64,000 bases of DNA, from the NCBI RefSeq assembly GCF_001680005.1, contig NC_033559.1:620001-684000 (forward strand). The letters run 5' to 3'. The notes under the pieces were generated by a model. That model was not told where the DNA came from and made no database searches. It saw only the letters and a list, made by a program, of their open reading frames with translations. Below are positions 1-10,088 of the stretch, in pieces (position 1 is the first letter of the stretch; each line of letters opens with the position of its first letter). Position numbers and translations under genes: made by a program. This stretch comes from Plasmodium coatneyi (Eukaryota > Apicomplexa > Aconoidasida > Haemosporida > Plasmodiidae).

Positions 1-636
1 TACCGTTAGTGAGATTGCCCCATTCCCCCAATTTGTGTGCAGACGAGGGGAGCAAGCGGCATCCCCAAAGGGGAGAACAACACGAATGCTGCGTCAGAAG
101 GTTCACACGGATGGGAAAAATTAATAAACGAGGAGAAAAAAAAAATTATGAACACTTCAAGTGGAAAGTAGTAAAAGTGGCATAAATGACAAACTTGGCG
201 GAGATGCGTTTACCCCCCCCTCTTCTACGTCACAAAAAGGAAACCAAATTTTGTGCTGCAGAATGTGCTGAATAGGAGGGCTTGCACAAAATTGTGTTTC
301 GTTCGGGACGGAGCAAGCCGCTTCGAAGAAAGGCACCCATATTGCCTACGCGTAATTGCGAGACGTACGTTGAAAATACGTTTATGTAGGAAACGCTACA
401 CCCAAGTGTGATTTTCACAAGGAGAGCATAAATCAGTGGAGACGAGAACAAAGGAACCATGGAACGTGGGGAGGGGAGGAAAAAATTGCCGAACGGGGGT
501 TATCGTATTAGCAGAAAATTGGAAAGTGCGGCGTAAATTGTTGCTTGGCGTGTAGGAAGGGGGAAGGAACAAATAGGGTAAGAATAACCGCAGCTTTGCT
601 CGGCTTGCCACCCCAAGTGCTGCACACAAATGTACA
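1..636. other. Intergenic, upstream of first gene
   Basis: This stretch holds no convincing gene on either strand. Short open frames on the minus strand (about 230-707) are rich in Phe/Ser/Leu, overlap the start of the next gene and have no recognisable domain. It presumably contains the 5' untranslated region and promoter of the + strand gene starting at 637, but no promoter motif can be recognised. Confidence 0.6.
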
Positions 637-1923
637 ATGCTGACGCTGCACAGAATAAAAAGAATAAGCAACGCCCACCGCCTACTGCTGAACGAAGAGA
701 GAAACAAGATTCACGTGGTCATAAATGATCATGAAGACTTCCTACGAAATAATAACAGCAAAGCGTGCAGGAACAAGTATAAAAATGTAGGCAACCTTCA
801 CAGAATCATCCATACCGGGGTGTTAAAAGGGCACAAAAATGTGTACTTCTACAAAGGTTTATTGCGCGTCGCGGAGAAGAGAAAAAATGACCTAAGTTTA
901 CACCAAATAAATATAATTCTAAAGGCACTCCTACGGGGGAAGATTTATAGATATGTCTCATTTCACTCGTTTGAGATGCCCATTTTGAATCACCTAAATT
1001 GGCTGAGCGGATTGATTAACCATGTGGAGGAAGCAGACAAGTATAAAAAAATCCATCTGAAGGAGGGAGAACACATGTTAGGGAAACACCAACCCAGTGG
1101 GGGAGACCCTTCCAAAGTGAGGGAAATAATTTCAGACCAATTCGACATCTTAGTTGATATATTCAAAAGCTACCTAAAAATTCGGAATTTTCATTTTCCC
1201 TTTTTAAGCCAAACGATTTTCTTCTTTATAGTTAAAAATTGCCAGTACCTACCAGATGGGCAAAATTTATTGTCCATTTGGGGCATGTACGTGAAGCGAG
1301 TTCTGTCCAACCACCGTGTGGTGAATCCAACGGAGGGGTGTCCACCCCAAATTGGCAGAAATCAACAAGCAGGCGTATATTCCAATGCGTATCTTTTTAT
1401 CCCCCCGGTTTGTGCACCCCAAGGGGAAGAATCACCAACGGTTAAACTGTACAGATATAAGTACATGCATAACATTCACGCAAAAACGGTAAGAAATTAT
1501 ACCATTGTATTAAAAAATGAGAAGACGTATAAAAGGGGAGGGGAAAAAAATCATCCCTGTAAACCCATATTTTGTAAGAATGGAAATCTCACTCTTTGCA
1601 AATATATGGTTATGCTCATTTTGAAGCAAGACAAATTAGCTACCTACTACAAGCTGCTCAAACAGAAAAGGACACCTTACAAAAATGGATACCTTTCAAA
1701 TGGCTACTTGTACAAAATGAAGAACACAAATATGGTGTTGGATTTCCAGTCGAAGAAGTATCTAATCAAAGTAGGGTTCGTGCACAATCGGGCGTTCCTC
1801 CGAGGGGAAGGGTTTAACAAGGATATGGTGACGAATGGACATTTCCTGCGAAGCGTTTCCAACTGGATGTCAAAGCTTAAAATGAGGTGTCGCCTCCTTA
1901 GCGGGGGCATAAACCCGGATTGA
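637..1923 (+). CDS. Conserved hypothetical protein, basic, possibly organellar
   Basis: Single-exon open frame of 428 codons starting at the first ATG and ending in TGA. I do not recognise the family. The product is strongly basic (many Lys, Arg, His, Asn) with no clear membrane segment. The N-terminus has several Arg/Lys/His and few acidic residues in its first 20 positions, compatible with but not proof of an organellar targeting sequence. A mid-region rich in hydrophobic residues (around residues 180-205, with a Phe/Ile stretch) looks like a buried helix. The frame is not low-complexity and is much longer than any competing frame here, so I regard it as a real gene. A mitochondrial or apicoplast RNA-associated role is possible for such proteins but is not shown by any motif. 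Confidence 0.7.
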   Translation: MLTLHRIKRISNAHRLLLNEERNKIHVVINDHEDFLRNNNSKACRNKYKNVGNLHRIIHTGVLKGHKNVYFYKGLLRVAEKRKNDLSLHQINIILKALLRGKIYRYVSFHSFEMPILNHLNWLSGLINHVEEADKYKKIHLKEGEHMLGKHQPSGGDPSKVREIISDQFDILVDIFKSYLKIRNFHFPFLSQTIFFFIVKNCQYLPDGQNLLSIWGMYVKRVLSNHRVVNPTEGCPPQIGRNQQAGVYSNAYLFIPPVCAPQGEESPTVKLYRYKYMHNIHAKTVRNYTIVLKNEKTYKRGGEKNHPCKPIFCKNGNLTLCKYMVMLILKQDKLATYYKLLKQKRTPYKNGYLSNGYLYKMKNTNMVLDFQSKKYLIKVGFVHNRAFLRGEGFNKDMVTNGHFLRSVSNWMSKLKMRCRLLSGGINPD

Positions 1924-2399
1924 TGGCAACTTCAGTGGTACTGTCCGATCACGCAAGTGTTACACTGACAACACGAACTAGGCGAGCCAGTCTTCCCCGC
2001 CCATATCAGCAACAGTCGGTGCTCACGTATCCATCGGTGTGCATTTCTGCCTTTAATTTAATGCGCAAAGGAAAGGCTATTTTAAAATGAAGTTGACGTT
2101 ATTCACAATTTATGTGGACATAAACAAGGGGGATAAAGGGATGGACATGCTGTTAAAAAAGGGGACAGTGTTACAGCAATTAAAATGAAAAGATGCGAAA
2201 AATATAAGTAAAATCGAATGCAACGAATACGGCTAAATAAAAAAACGAATAGGCGAAAACAAATGCGCGGAACGAATAAAACGCACCGTTGCGTTACAGC
2301 AAACGAAGGTATGCGAATGGAGACCTTCTAATTAGAGTCAAATCATTTGCCAACCGGATGAGCAAAGTGGTGTCTGCCCATCGGTATGGCTCTCTAGCT

Positions 2400-2435
<36 letters not shown>

Positions 2436-2543
2436 TTATTCGTAAATTCACAAATTAGTTAGTAAAACCGCTATCCCACTAAAGGATAACCGGATAAATA
2501 CCAACGTGGCTTGCTTTTTCCCTTCTGACAATTCCAGGGTGCA
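1924..2543. other. Convergent intergenic region with 32-nt poly-T
   Basis: The region separates the 3' ends of the first gene (+) and the kelch gene (-). It is AT-rich and holds an unbroken run of T at about 2401-2432. No gene is seen. Such dA:dT tracts recur between most genes in this window. Confidence 0.6.
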
Positions 2544-5500
2544 CTACTTCTCACTCATCATCCTGCTGAGCCTGTCCTGCTCAATCAGCTCCAAGCACTT
2601 GGCGGCCGTTTTTCGGCGCGCCCGTTGATTGGACGGTTCTCTGTTTGGGCAATTCCCCTCGGCCTGGATTTGCACATTCTCATTGTTGGCTACCGTAACG
2701 GTGCTTCCTTCCTTTTCGTTACCAATAACGCCCGTCTCTGTTGACAAAGGGTTGCCAATTCTATTGTTGGTGCCACTCTCCTGGAGGTTATTTGTGGGCA
2801 TATCCTGGGGAATCCCCGTGGAATAATCATTCACAAAAGGAGTGCTATTCTTTATGGGCATGTCAGACGGTTGATTCATTTCACTGTACGGATGGACTTC
2901 TCCGTTGGAGTAACCACTTGTATGTCCGTTCCAGGGGAGTTGTCCTCCATTTGGGGCACACATCTCTGACATGCCACTAAACGTTTGGTAGGGCACATTC
3001 CCGGGGTTAGTTGTGACCTGTTCGCAAGGGGGGGTGTATCCCTCGCCGGGCTGATACTCTCCACCACATGGGGGGTTTTCACCCGCTGGGCTCACTTGGT
3101 TGATCGGTACATCAGCATGATGCGACGTTCCCCCGAACGGTAACTGCTCCTCCACATTCTTGTTACCCTTCTCATTTGGCAGCATATTATCATACGCGTC
3201 GCCAACGGGTAGGTCATTCACTGCTTGCTTCGCTTCCACGTTGTGCCCAACTACACTGCACTGGTATTCGCTGTGCAACCCACTAGCATGAATGTTCATT
3301 TTGTTGGTAGCCATCGAATGGGCGAAGTTGTCCTGTTCGCTTATCGACATTTGGAGGAGGTCCTCATTGTTATAGTGCCCGTAGCTGTTGCAAATGTTCA
3401 CATTCATGCTGTTCATGTTCATGCTGGGGTTGTCCTCATAGAGAGGCATATCATGTAACCCGTGGTATGAGCCCTGCGATGCGATGTGGTGTATGCTAGA
3501 AGGTACATCGTATGGAATGCCACTCGGTAGGATGTGCGATGGGGCGTGGCACGCAGCGATGTTAACACCATCCAGGGGAAGGTTCTGCTGGGCTAATGCG
3601 TTCATCAGATGATCGTTCTGAGTCTGCTTCTCATTTAGCAACTGCAGGACCCTCTGATACTGCACCATCTGAGATTTTATGCGAAAATTCAAATTCTCAT
3701 TTAGCTTCACCTGGTAGAGTAGATCCTTTTCCAGCTCCATTTTCCTATTCTGCACTTTCAATATTCTTTTATTCATCCGATTGTAAATGTCGTCGTCTGA
3801 ATCTGGTTCTTCTTTCAAAACGAGGTTGTTGTTTTCATCACACTCATCCGCGAGGTCTTCCTTCATTTGTATGAACATCACATGGGGGTATACATCAATG
3901 GTAACAAAGTTGTTTGGTAAAAAAATCTGATTGCATGATGCGTCTGTAAATCCTCCCCAGGAATATATTGTCTCATTTTTTGCAAAACATTTTAAACACG
4001 CCTTCGCACTGAAGTCGTTAATATATTGGAACCTTTTTGACTCAAAGGAATACAAGGCGGACGGCATTTTCTCGATATACCTACACGTGTATTCTTCTCC
4101 CCCGAGGATAAATATATGATTGTGGACGGAGATTAAGGCGTGACATGCTCTGTTCTCATTCAGGGGGTTCACATAAACTGGCAAAATGGACCACCTCCAT
4201 TTATTCCCACAATTTTGCAAAACCAACAATCTGCTACTTACACTTGTCTTCTTTCTCATTTTTCCTCCGTACAAAATCAGGTTGTTCGTTTTATTTTCCA
4301 CGTCATACCATACGGCCGTGGCGTGAAAGTACCTCCCCAAGGGATCCACAAATTGGTACGCTACTTCTTCCCACTGGAAGTAAAGAACTTTTTTCCTCTC
4401 ACATTTTCTACTTTTTGTATATTTTTTTTTTCCCTTTTTTATGTTCAACACCCAGAGGTCATTTTTATAAGAAGAAGTTTCCTCATCATCGCATACATTT
4501 TCGTTTCCCCCGAATAGGACTAAATGGGGATATAAAAAATCCAGGGTATGTCCAAACCTACTGCTTGGCTTCCTTCCCACAGTTTGGATGTGGACCCATG
4601 TCCTCTTAACCCTTCTGAGGGAATAATCCCCATTTTTCTCTGCGTCCATATCTGAATCTTCATCGGAGGGGGAGGAAGCACTACCACACGAGGAGTTGCT
4701 TCCCCTGAGCAGCAAACTTTTAACTGGAACGCGCGAATTCACAAGCACGTTTTCATCCTCCTCATCAAATTGGTTATCCCTTTTGCGGTAATAGCTGGAC
4801 CGAAAGAAGGTTGAGTCGCATGCAGGCAACGAGTTGGAAGAAGAGGACGATGAGGAGGAGACGAACCCACCCGAGGCAGACTCGCCAGATGCAGACCCGC
4901 TCGATGCAGAGCACAAGTGGGACGATGCGCAAGACCACTTCCTCTTCTTCTGATTGGTTAACACGTTACTTTCTTGGGGGGGAGCCCCTTCCATTGTCGC
5001 ATCAGGTTTTGCATCACTACAAGATTCTTCCTTCAGGGAAGCTGAGCCAATATCCACGTCAAGGTTGTCCTCCCCCCCGGGGGCATCACAATTTTTGCCT
5101 CTCCCCGTTAAGTTTTCGCCAAGCGTTTCTTCTTCTTTAACTACATCCTCTTCTGCTTCTTTTTTTACTACACCATTTTGAGGGCCCTCATTTGGGGGGT
5201 CACCCTGCTTGTCCTCTTCATTAGGATCCTCTTTCATAACCGCATTGTTAGCGAAGCCATGTTGGTTCTCATTCATAGGGTTTCCGTCGGGAAGTTGTTC
5301 TCCCTCAGATTTATCCGAATGATCATTACACTCCGTCCGATTATGCTCGTTGTTTTCTTCTACCGTGGGGCTGTCGCTGGTGTCACTTTCGTCCTCCCCT
5401 TCCCGTTCCCCACTACATCTGCTGCCGCTCCGGCTTCGCCCAGCACGATATGAAATTCTGCTCAAGTTCAAGGCACACAGTCGGTCATCCGCTAACATAT

Positions 5501-6242
5501 CATTCTTCACCTTCCCCCCGTGAATAAACAAAAAAACACCGTTTATCCCCAGATTTACGACACAAGACGAGTGGAATGCCCTTCCTTCAGGCACATTATG
5601 CGTCTTCACTTTCACCCAGTTTTCGAAATCGTCATTTTCCTCTTCACAAATGTATAAATCGTTAAACGTTTTTTGTAGAGAATTCTCTACAGACATCCTA
5701 CTGTATTTACTGTAGGGGACATCTTCTTCGTCACCCTTGGCTTGTGCACATCCGTTTGCGTAATTTTTTAGAAACTCCTCTTCTGGTAGCCCTCCCCCGA
5801 AGAGTACAACTTTATACCTTCCATGGATGAACCTGTTATGGTAACGAGACTTGTCCTCATTACTTATGTAATGCTTTCCACTGTTAGTGCATTGGGTGAA
5901 TAATTTCTCTTCCTTGTATGCCTCCTCCGGGTTACTCTCCCCTATTTCGCTATCCACATCATAGCCACAGTTTTTAGCGCTTATTTCAGCCCGTCCATAT
6001 TTACATTCCTCCTGACTTGAAATAAACCCAGACTTTATCGCGTATGAGTACGCATCGTCCATCCGGTGTGCTGAGCGCGTCTGGTCCGTCTCTTCATCAT
6101 CGTCTCTTCCCGACGAACCAGTCACATCCTCCGTTGCGCTTAACTCATAGTAATGATGTAGGGAATGTCCTACCCGACCTTCTGGTCTGTTCCTGCCTAA
6201 ATATTCTCTCCTCTTGTCATTAGTAAAAAGTGTTAGTGACAT
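2544..6242 (-). CDS. Kelch domain-containing protein (1232 aa)
   Basis: Single-exon gene. Kelch blades are visible as hydrophobic-hydrophobic-Gly-Gly motifs: VVLFGGG near residue 145, LFIHGG near 235, then a cluster after residue 560 (LVLFGG, LILYGG, IFILGG, IYSWGG), each preceded by a G-R-x-F/G-H-[ST/A] element such as SSRFGHT and GRYFHAT. An acidic, Ser-rich low-complexity insert of about 300 residues splits the propeller between early and late blades. A charged coiled-coil-like segment follows (around residues 850-910, leucine/glutamine-rich), then an Asn/Gly/Pro-rich tail with many Met/His, ending in a basic segment. Kelch propellers act as protein-binding scaffolds; partners cannot be inferred. 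No BTB domain is seen, so it is not the Kelch13 type. The start ATG is the first of the frame. Confidence 0.85.
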   Translation of the reverse strand: MSLTLFTNDKRREYLGRNRPEGRVGHSLHHYYELSATEDVTGSSGRDDDEETDQTRSAHRMDDAYSYAIKSGFISSQEECKYGRAEISAKNCGYDVDSEIGESNPEEAYKEEKLFTQCTNSGKHYISNEDKSRYHNRFIHGRYKVVLFGGGLPEEEFLKNYANGCAQAKGDEEDVPYSKYSRMSVENSLQKTFNDLYICEEENDDFENWVKVKTHNVPEGRAFHSSCVVNLGINGVFLFIHGGKVKNDMLADDRLCALNLSRISYRAGRSRSGSRCSGEREGEDESDTSDSPTVEENNEHNRTECNDHSDKSEGEQLPDGNPMNENQHGFANNAVMKEDPNEEDKQGDPPNEGPQNGVVKKEAEEDVVKEEETLGENLTGRGKNCDAPGGEDNLDVDIGSASLKEESCSDAKPDATMEGAPPQESNVLTNQKKRKWSCASSHLCSASSGSASGESASGGFVSSSSSSSSNSLPACDSTFFRSSYYRKRDNQFDEEDENVLVNSRVPVKSLLLRGSNSSCGSASSPSDEDSDMDAEKNGDYSLRRVKRTWVHIQTVGRKPSSRFGHTLDFLYPHLVLFGGNENVCDDEETSSYKNDLWVLNIKKGKKKYTKSRKCERKKVLYFQWEEVAYQFVDPLGRYFHATAVWYDVENKTNNLILYGGKMRKKTSVSSRLLVLQNCGNKWRWSILPVYVNPLNENRACHALISVHNHIFILGGEEYTCRYIEKMPSALYSFESKRFQYINDFSAKACLKCFAKNETIYSWGGFTDASCNQIFLPNNFVTIDVYPHVMFIQMKEDLADECDENNNLVLKEEPDSDDDIYNRMNKRILKVQNRKMELEKDLLYQVKLNENLNFRIKSQMVQYQRVLQLLNEKQTQNDHLMNALAQQNLPLDGVNIAACHAPSHILPSGIPYDVPSSIHHIASQGSYHGLHDMPLYEDNPSMNMNSMNVNICNSYGHYNNEDLLQMSISEQDNFAHSMATNKMNIHASGLHSEYQCSVVGHNVEAKQAVNDLPVGDAYDNMLPNEKGNKNVEEQLPFGGTSHHADVPINQVSPAGENPPCGGEYQPGEGYTPPCEQVTTNPGNVPYQTFSGMSEMCAPNGGQLPWNGHTSGYSNGEVHPYSEMNQPSDMPIKNSTPFVNDYSTGIPQDMPTNNLQESGTNNRIGNPLSTETGVIGNEKEGSTVTVANNENVQIQAEGNCPNREPSNQRARRKTAAKCLELIEQDRLSRMMSEK

Positions 6243-8254
6243 TCTTAAAGACCGGGGATTAACAAAAAGAGAATAGGTGGCACGCGTGGTGATGGTCTTA
6301 CACTCGTTTAAAAACGATATGCCTTTTTTCTTTTCTCGTGGGGCTGTAAAATATACACGTTCGTGTATTCACTGTTGTGCCACCGTATGTATAAGTGAAC
6401 CTAGCGCGTTGTCAACGCACACAACGGTCAGATAAGTGCGTCTGAGCATAGCACTTGGCTTATATATCCATCAAGCTTTCTTTCCCCCATTTCGGGTCTC
6501 ATTTTTTTGACAAAAATTAAAAAAATGGACGCTTTGAATCGGAAAAATCAAAGGAGAAAAACTGGGGGAAGGAAGTCAACCCATGGTTATAGGCACATGG
6601 GGCTCTTCATTTAATTAAAACGCTGAAACAAACGCAAGTTAATAATCCTTCTTTGTAGAAGTAGCCATGCTTATACAATTATACTTATAGTTACCTACCT
6701 ATATGCATAAATTTATGTAACCTACCACCTATTGGCACTTACAGAAAGAAGGTACAGTTCGAACAAAAAAAAATGTTGTACATTATTGTATAGAACTGCT
6801 TCGTCCTGTGGCAGTAAAAAAAAAAAAAACAATAAAATAATAGAATGAAAAGTTCATTCCAACAATTTTGACATACTCAAAGTAGAGAAAAAAAAAGCAG
6901 TGTTGCGTTCTGATGGTTCTCACTTTTTCTGCATTTTTTGCGTATGTTAAAATGGCGCAGAATTCAATAGCAGTTTCGCGCCAGAAAAAAAAGGGCAATT
7001 TATAGGGGCAAAAAAGAGAAAAAAAAAAATATATACATACATGCTTGATTACGCCGTATAGCGCGCATGCCTGCATAAACCCCATGTACGTTGGAAAAAA
7101 AAAAAAGAATAATATATTTTTTTAAAAAATAGCCTTTTAAGAAGCAAAAAAGCATTTTTATTTCCCGAGTTTCATGACCCTTTAGTTAGCATCGGATAAA
7201 CCAGCGCATGAACATACAGATTAGTATACATATGCTTCGCGTGTATAGGATGCCCAGAATTGTCATGCAACCACTCCGGCGTCCATGAATGTCGAGTTTA
7301 ACACACTATGTTACCCACATGCAAACATAAGGTAAAACTTTTCAAAGCACATACTTGTGAAGCTTTGGATATATGACATGTTAAAGCTTACCTATATATG
7401 AGGATATGCTAATGAGAACCTGCATGTGACGAGGACTTCTTTTCTTGTGCAGAACAGTTTCTACCAGTTTGGTAATTCCCCATGGCTCCAGCGTTACCCG
7501 TCGTAACATTGTACCATGCGGATGTCCACAGGGGGGCAACTCCATTTTGATACCCCTCTTTCTTATATGGAAAATCTCCTAAAAAGGGACGCCTCCCATT
7601 TTGCACGGAAATCATAGCGTTAAAAAGCATAAGCGGCAATGCAGCTTTTACCAACGAATGGCACCACTACGATTTAGCGTTTACAATTTTCAATCCCAAA
7701 CAGGTGCATGCATTTTTCTTAAAACGCTCGCCATATTCTGCATTTGGGCAAAGTGGCCGCGCACGAAAGTTGTAAAATTTGTGAACCGAAAGACCGTAAG
7801 ATATTTGGATGGGACAATCGGGAATGGACTCATTCAACCATTTTGTTAATTTAAAAAAAAGAAAAAAAAAAAAAAAAAATTAATTATACAATGTATAACA
7901 TTGCCAACGTCTTGCTCGACAGAAGTGGCACATATTGAAGTTCAAATGTTACGCTACTGCGTGTGAGTTTGAAAACCCGCAATTGCGTCATTTCATAGTT
8001 CCCCCACTTCATCACACATCACTGAACAAAACAACGCGTATGGAAACGCAGAAAAGGAGGACATGCATTATGGGTACCAAATTAGGCACGCCCATATCAA
8101 CTGCATACGTGTGGTCAAAAAATGGGACTTATTCGAAAAAAAGAAAACAAACAAACAAATGAACAAACAAGCAGAGTTAGCAGCGCGGATATGGCCTGAA
8201 TAAAAAACCAAATCGCACAAAAGGCATCCAGGCCAAAACGAAAAAAAATTCAAT
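6243..8254. other. Intergenic region, 5' side of kelch gene
   Basis: About 2 kb of AT-rich sequence between two minus-strand genes. It should contain the promoter of the kelch gene and the 3' untranslated region of its upstream neighbour. Several poly-A runs (around 6817-6830, 7095-7106, 7855-7879) are present. Short open frames exist on both strands but show no domain, splice pattern or composition typical of the surrounding genes. Confidence 0.55.
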
Positions 8255-8459
8255 TCAGTAGGTCTTAATAATGTTAACTAGGTATTTCCTGTGCTGTAAA
8301 TTTCGAATGTCCCAAACGTGAAGCTCATCTTCGTATGGTGGGTATTCCCCTAAAGGAAAAAAAAAGAAAAGGTGTGCACATGGGGGGTGAAATAATCTAA
8401 CACAGCAAAACGAAAATGTGAAAATGGGAAAATGCGAAAATATGCTATGATGTATTAAC

Positions 8460-8490
<31 letters not shown>

Positions 8491-10088
8491 CTGGCTAGCT
8501 CGTTGGTTAGTCAACACACAAATGGAAAAAAAAAAAAAAAAGGCACACACAGTAGCGCGACGCCGCAAAGGAATGAACAACCCTTGTGTGGACTTACCAA
8601 AAAGAATTAACCCCTTGCTGTCGTAATCTCGGCTCGAGTTCAGCAACCATCCTGCAGGGGAAGAAGCAAAAAGGAGATATTGCGTTGGTACAGAATGGGC
8701 CGTCTTGGCATGTACACATATGCATTCATCCATATCTGCATGTGCATACGCACATATGCGCAGCACTCACCGGAGTAGAACTCCCTTATTTTCAAGGTGT
8801 AGTAAACCACCAGCGTGGACGGCGAAATGAAAATAAAATTTAAAAACCCGTTGTTTTCGTGCTGCACGATGTAGTAAAAGTTGGACTGTTCGTCGAAGGC
8901 TATGTGTATGGGGGGGAAGAGACAAAACTCAGGTTTGTCTTTTGCATATTCTACATATTCGATTATGTCCCTGTTTTCTGAAGCTAAACTGATTACGGTC
9001 AAATGGTAGCTGATTCGGAGCTTCAAGGCGTTCATGTTATTTTCATTTTTAAAATTGTCATTGTACAGGTATGATTTTGTATACCTCTGATCCTCCTCCT
9101 TCTGGTTTTCCTCGGTATTAAAATTTACAGGGATATTTGTCTGATCATCTGCATTGGGGCTATCCCCGTTACTCGTGGAGGGGCTATTCTTGTCGCTTCG
9201 TTCATTTGACTGGTCCTGCTCTACCTTGTCAATCTTGCGTATGTACCGCTGCACAAAGAGCAGCCTCGCATTAACCGCGTCTATGGTGGCGATTTGGTTA
9301 AGTAAATTTCCGCAAAAATGGGTAACTATTTCGACGTCCTTCGTGGAGGTCTTTTCGTTAAATGGGTCCTTTCCCATCAATTTCTCTTTAATAAATTCGT
9401 ATATACGTTCCACCTTGGAGCTAGCCAAGACGACATAGCAATAACTGTTCGCAAGAAACACATTGGGGTTTTTAACCGTGTTGTTCGCATGGCAGGAGTA
9501 GGATAAATTATTAAAATTGTAGCATTTACTTTTGCTTAACTGTACGAATACGAAAAAGCACATAGAGGTGTCCTTTTCTTGGCAGCTCCCGATCTGCATA
9601 TTCCGAAACAGAGTCGTGTCAACTAGTACAGTGTTGATAATTCCAGAGTCAGCATCCCCACACGCATTATCTGCACAGGTTCCATTTTCCTGTCTATTAT
9701 TTGCTTCCGCGTAAATGTAGAAGTTATTTTTCTCTTCATTGATTCCCACTGAGACGTTTTCAAAGTTGTGTAAAATGTTGTCGTACCCCTGGACATACAC
9801 TGTAGAGCTATTAATGTACCTTATGCTGGGGATAATTTTTCTGTTTGGCGATATGTACACAGCGGAGTCGTACTTCAAGAAGCTAATTTCTCTTAAGTAG
9901 CTAAATGCAAAGTTTCGGTAGTTTTCACTTTGCCTTAGGTTCATTTTAGCTCTGTTGCTCATCTCCTCTTCCTCTTCCTTTTGCTTCCTCAGAATTAGCA
10001 TGAGCATAAGTAAGAACATGAGCGTTACGAAATACTTGAAGCAGGACCTTCTCTCATCGTCGAATCGCTCTCCGCTCGGATTTATCAT
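8255..10088 (-). CDS. Conserved protein with N-terminal transmembrane anchor, three exons
   Basis: I do not recognise the family. Reading the minus strand, exon 1 is 10088-8771, exon 2 is 8651-8598 and exon 3 is 8349-8255. Donors are GTGAGT and GTAAGT; acceptors are CCCCTGCAG and TTTCCTTTAG; both introns are phase 1, giving a continuous 488-residue frame ending in TGA. Residues about 18-36 form a hydrophobic segment (Phe/Leu/Met-rich) followed by an acidic Glu run, so the protein looks like a single-pass signal-anchor protein. The body has several Cys and short hydrophobic strands with an Asp/Asn/Ser-rich low-complexity insert around residues 290-330. Exon 3 gives a WDIRN-type ending, reminiscent of a WD-repeat strand, so a beta-propeller-like lumenal domain is possible, but this is inference. 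Confidence 0.75.

Noticed and set aside
4140..4609. Open frames of 125-154 codons on the + strand
   Set aside because: They lie opposite the kelch domains of the minus-strand gene and have no independent support.
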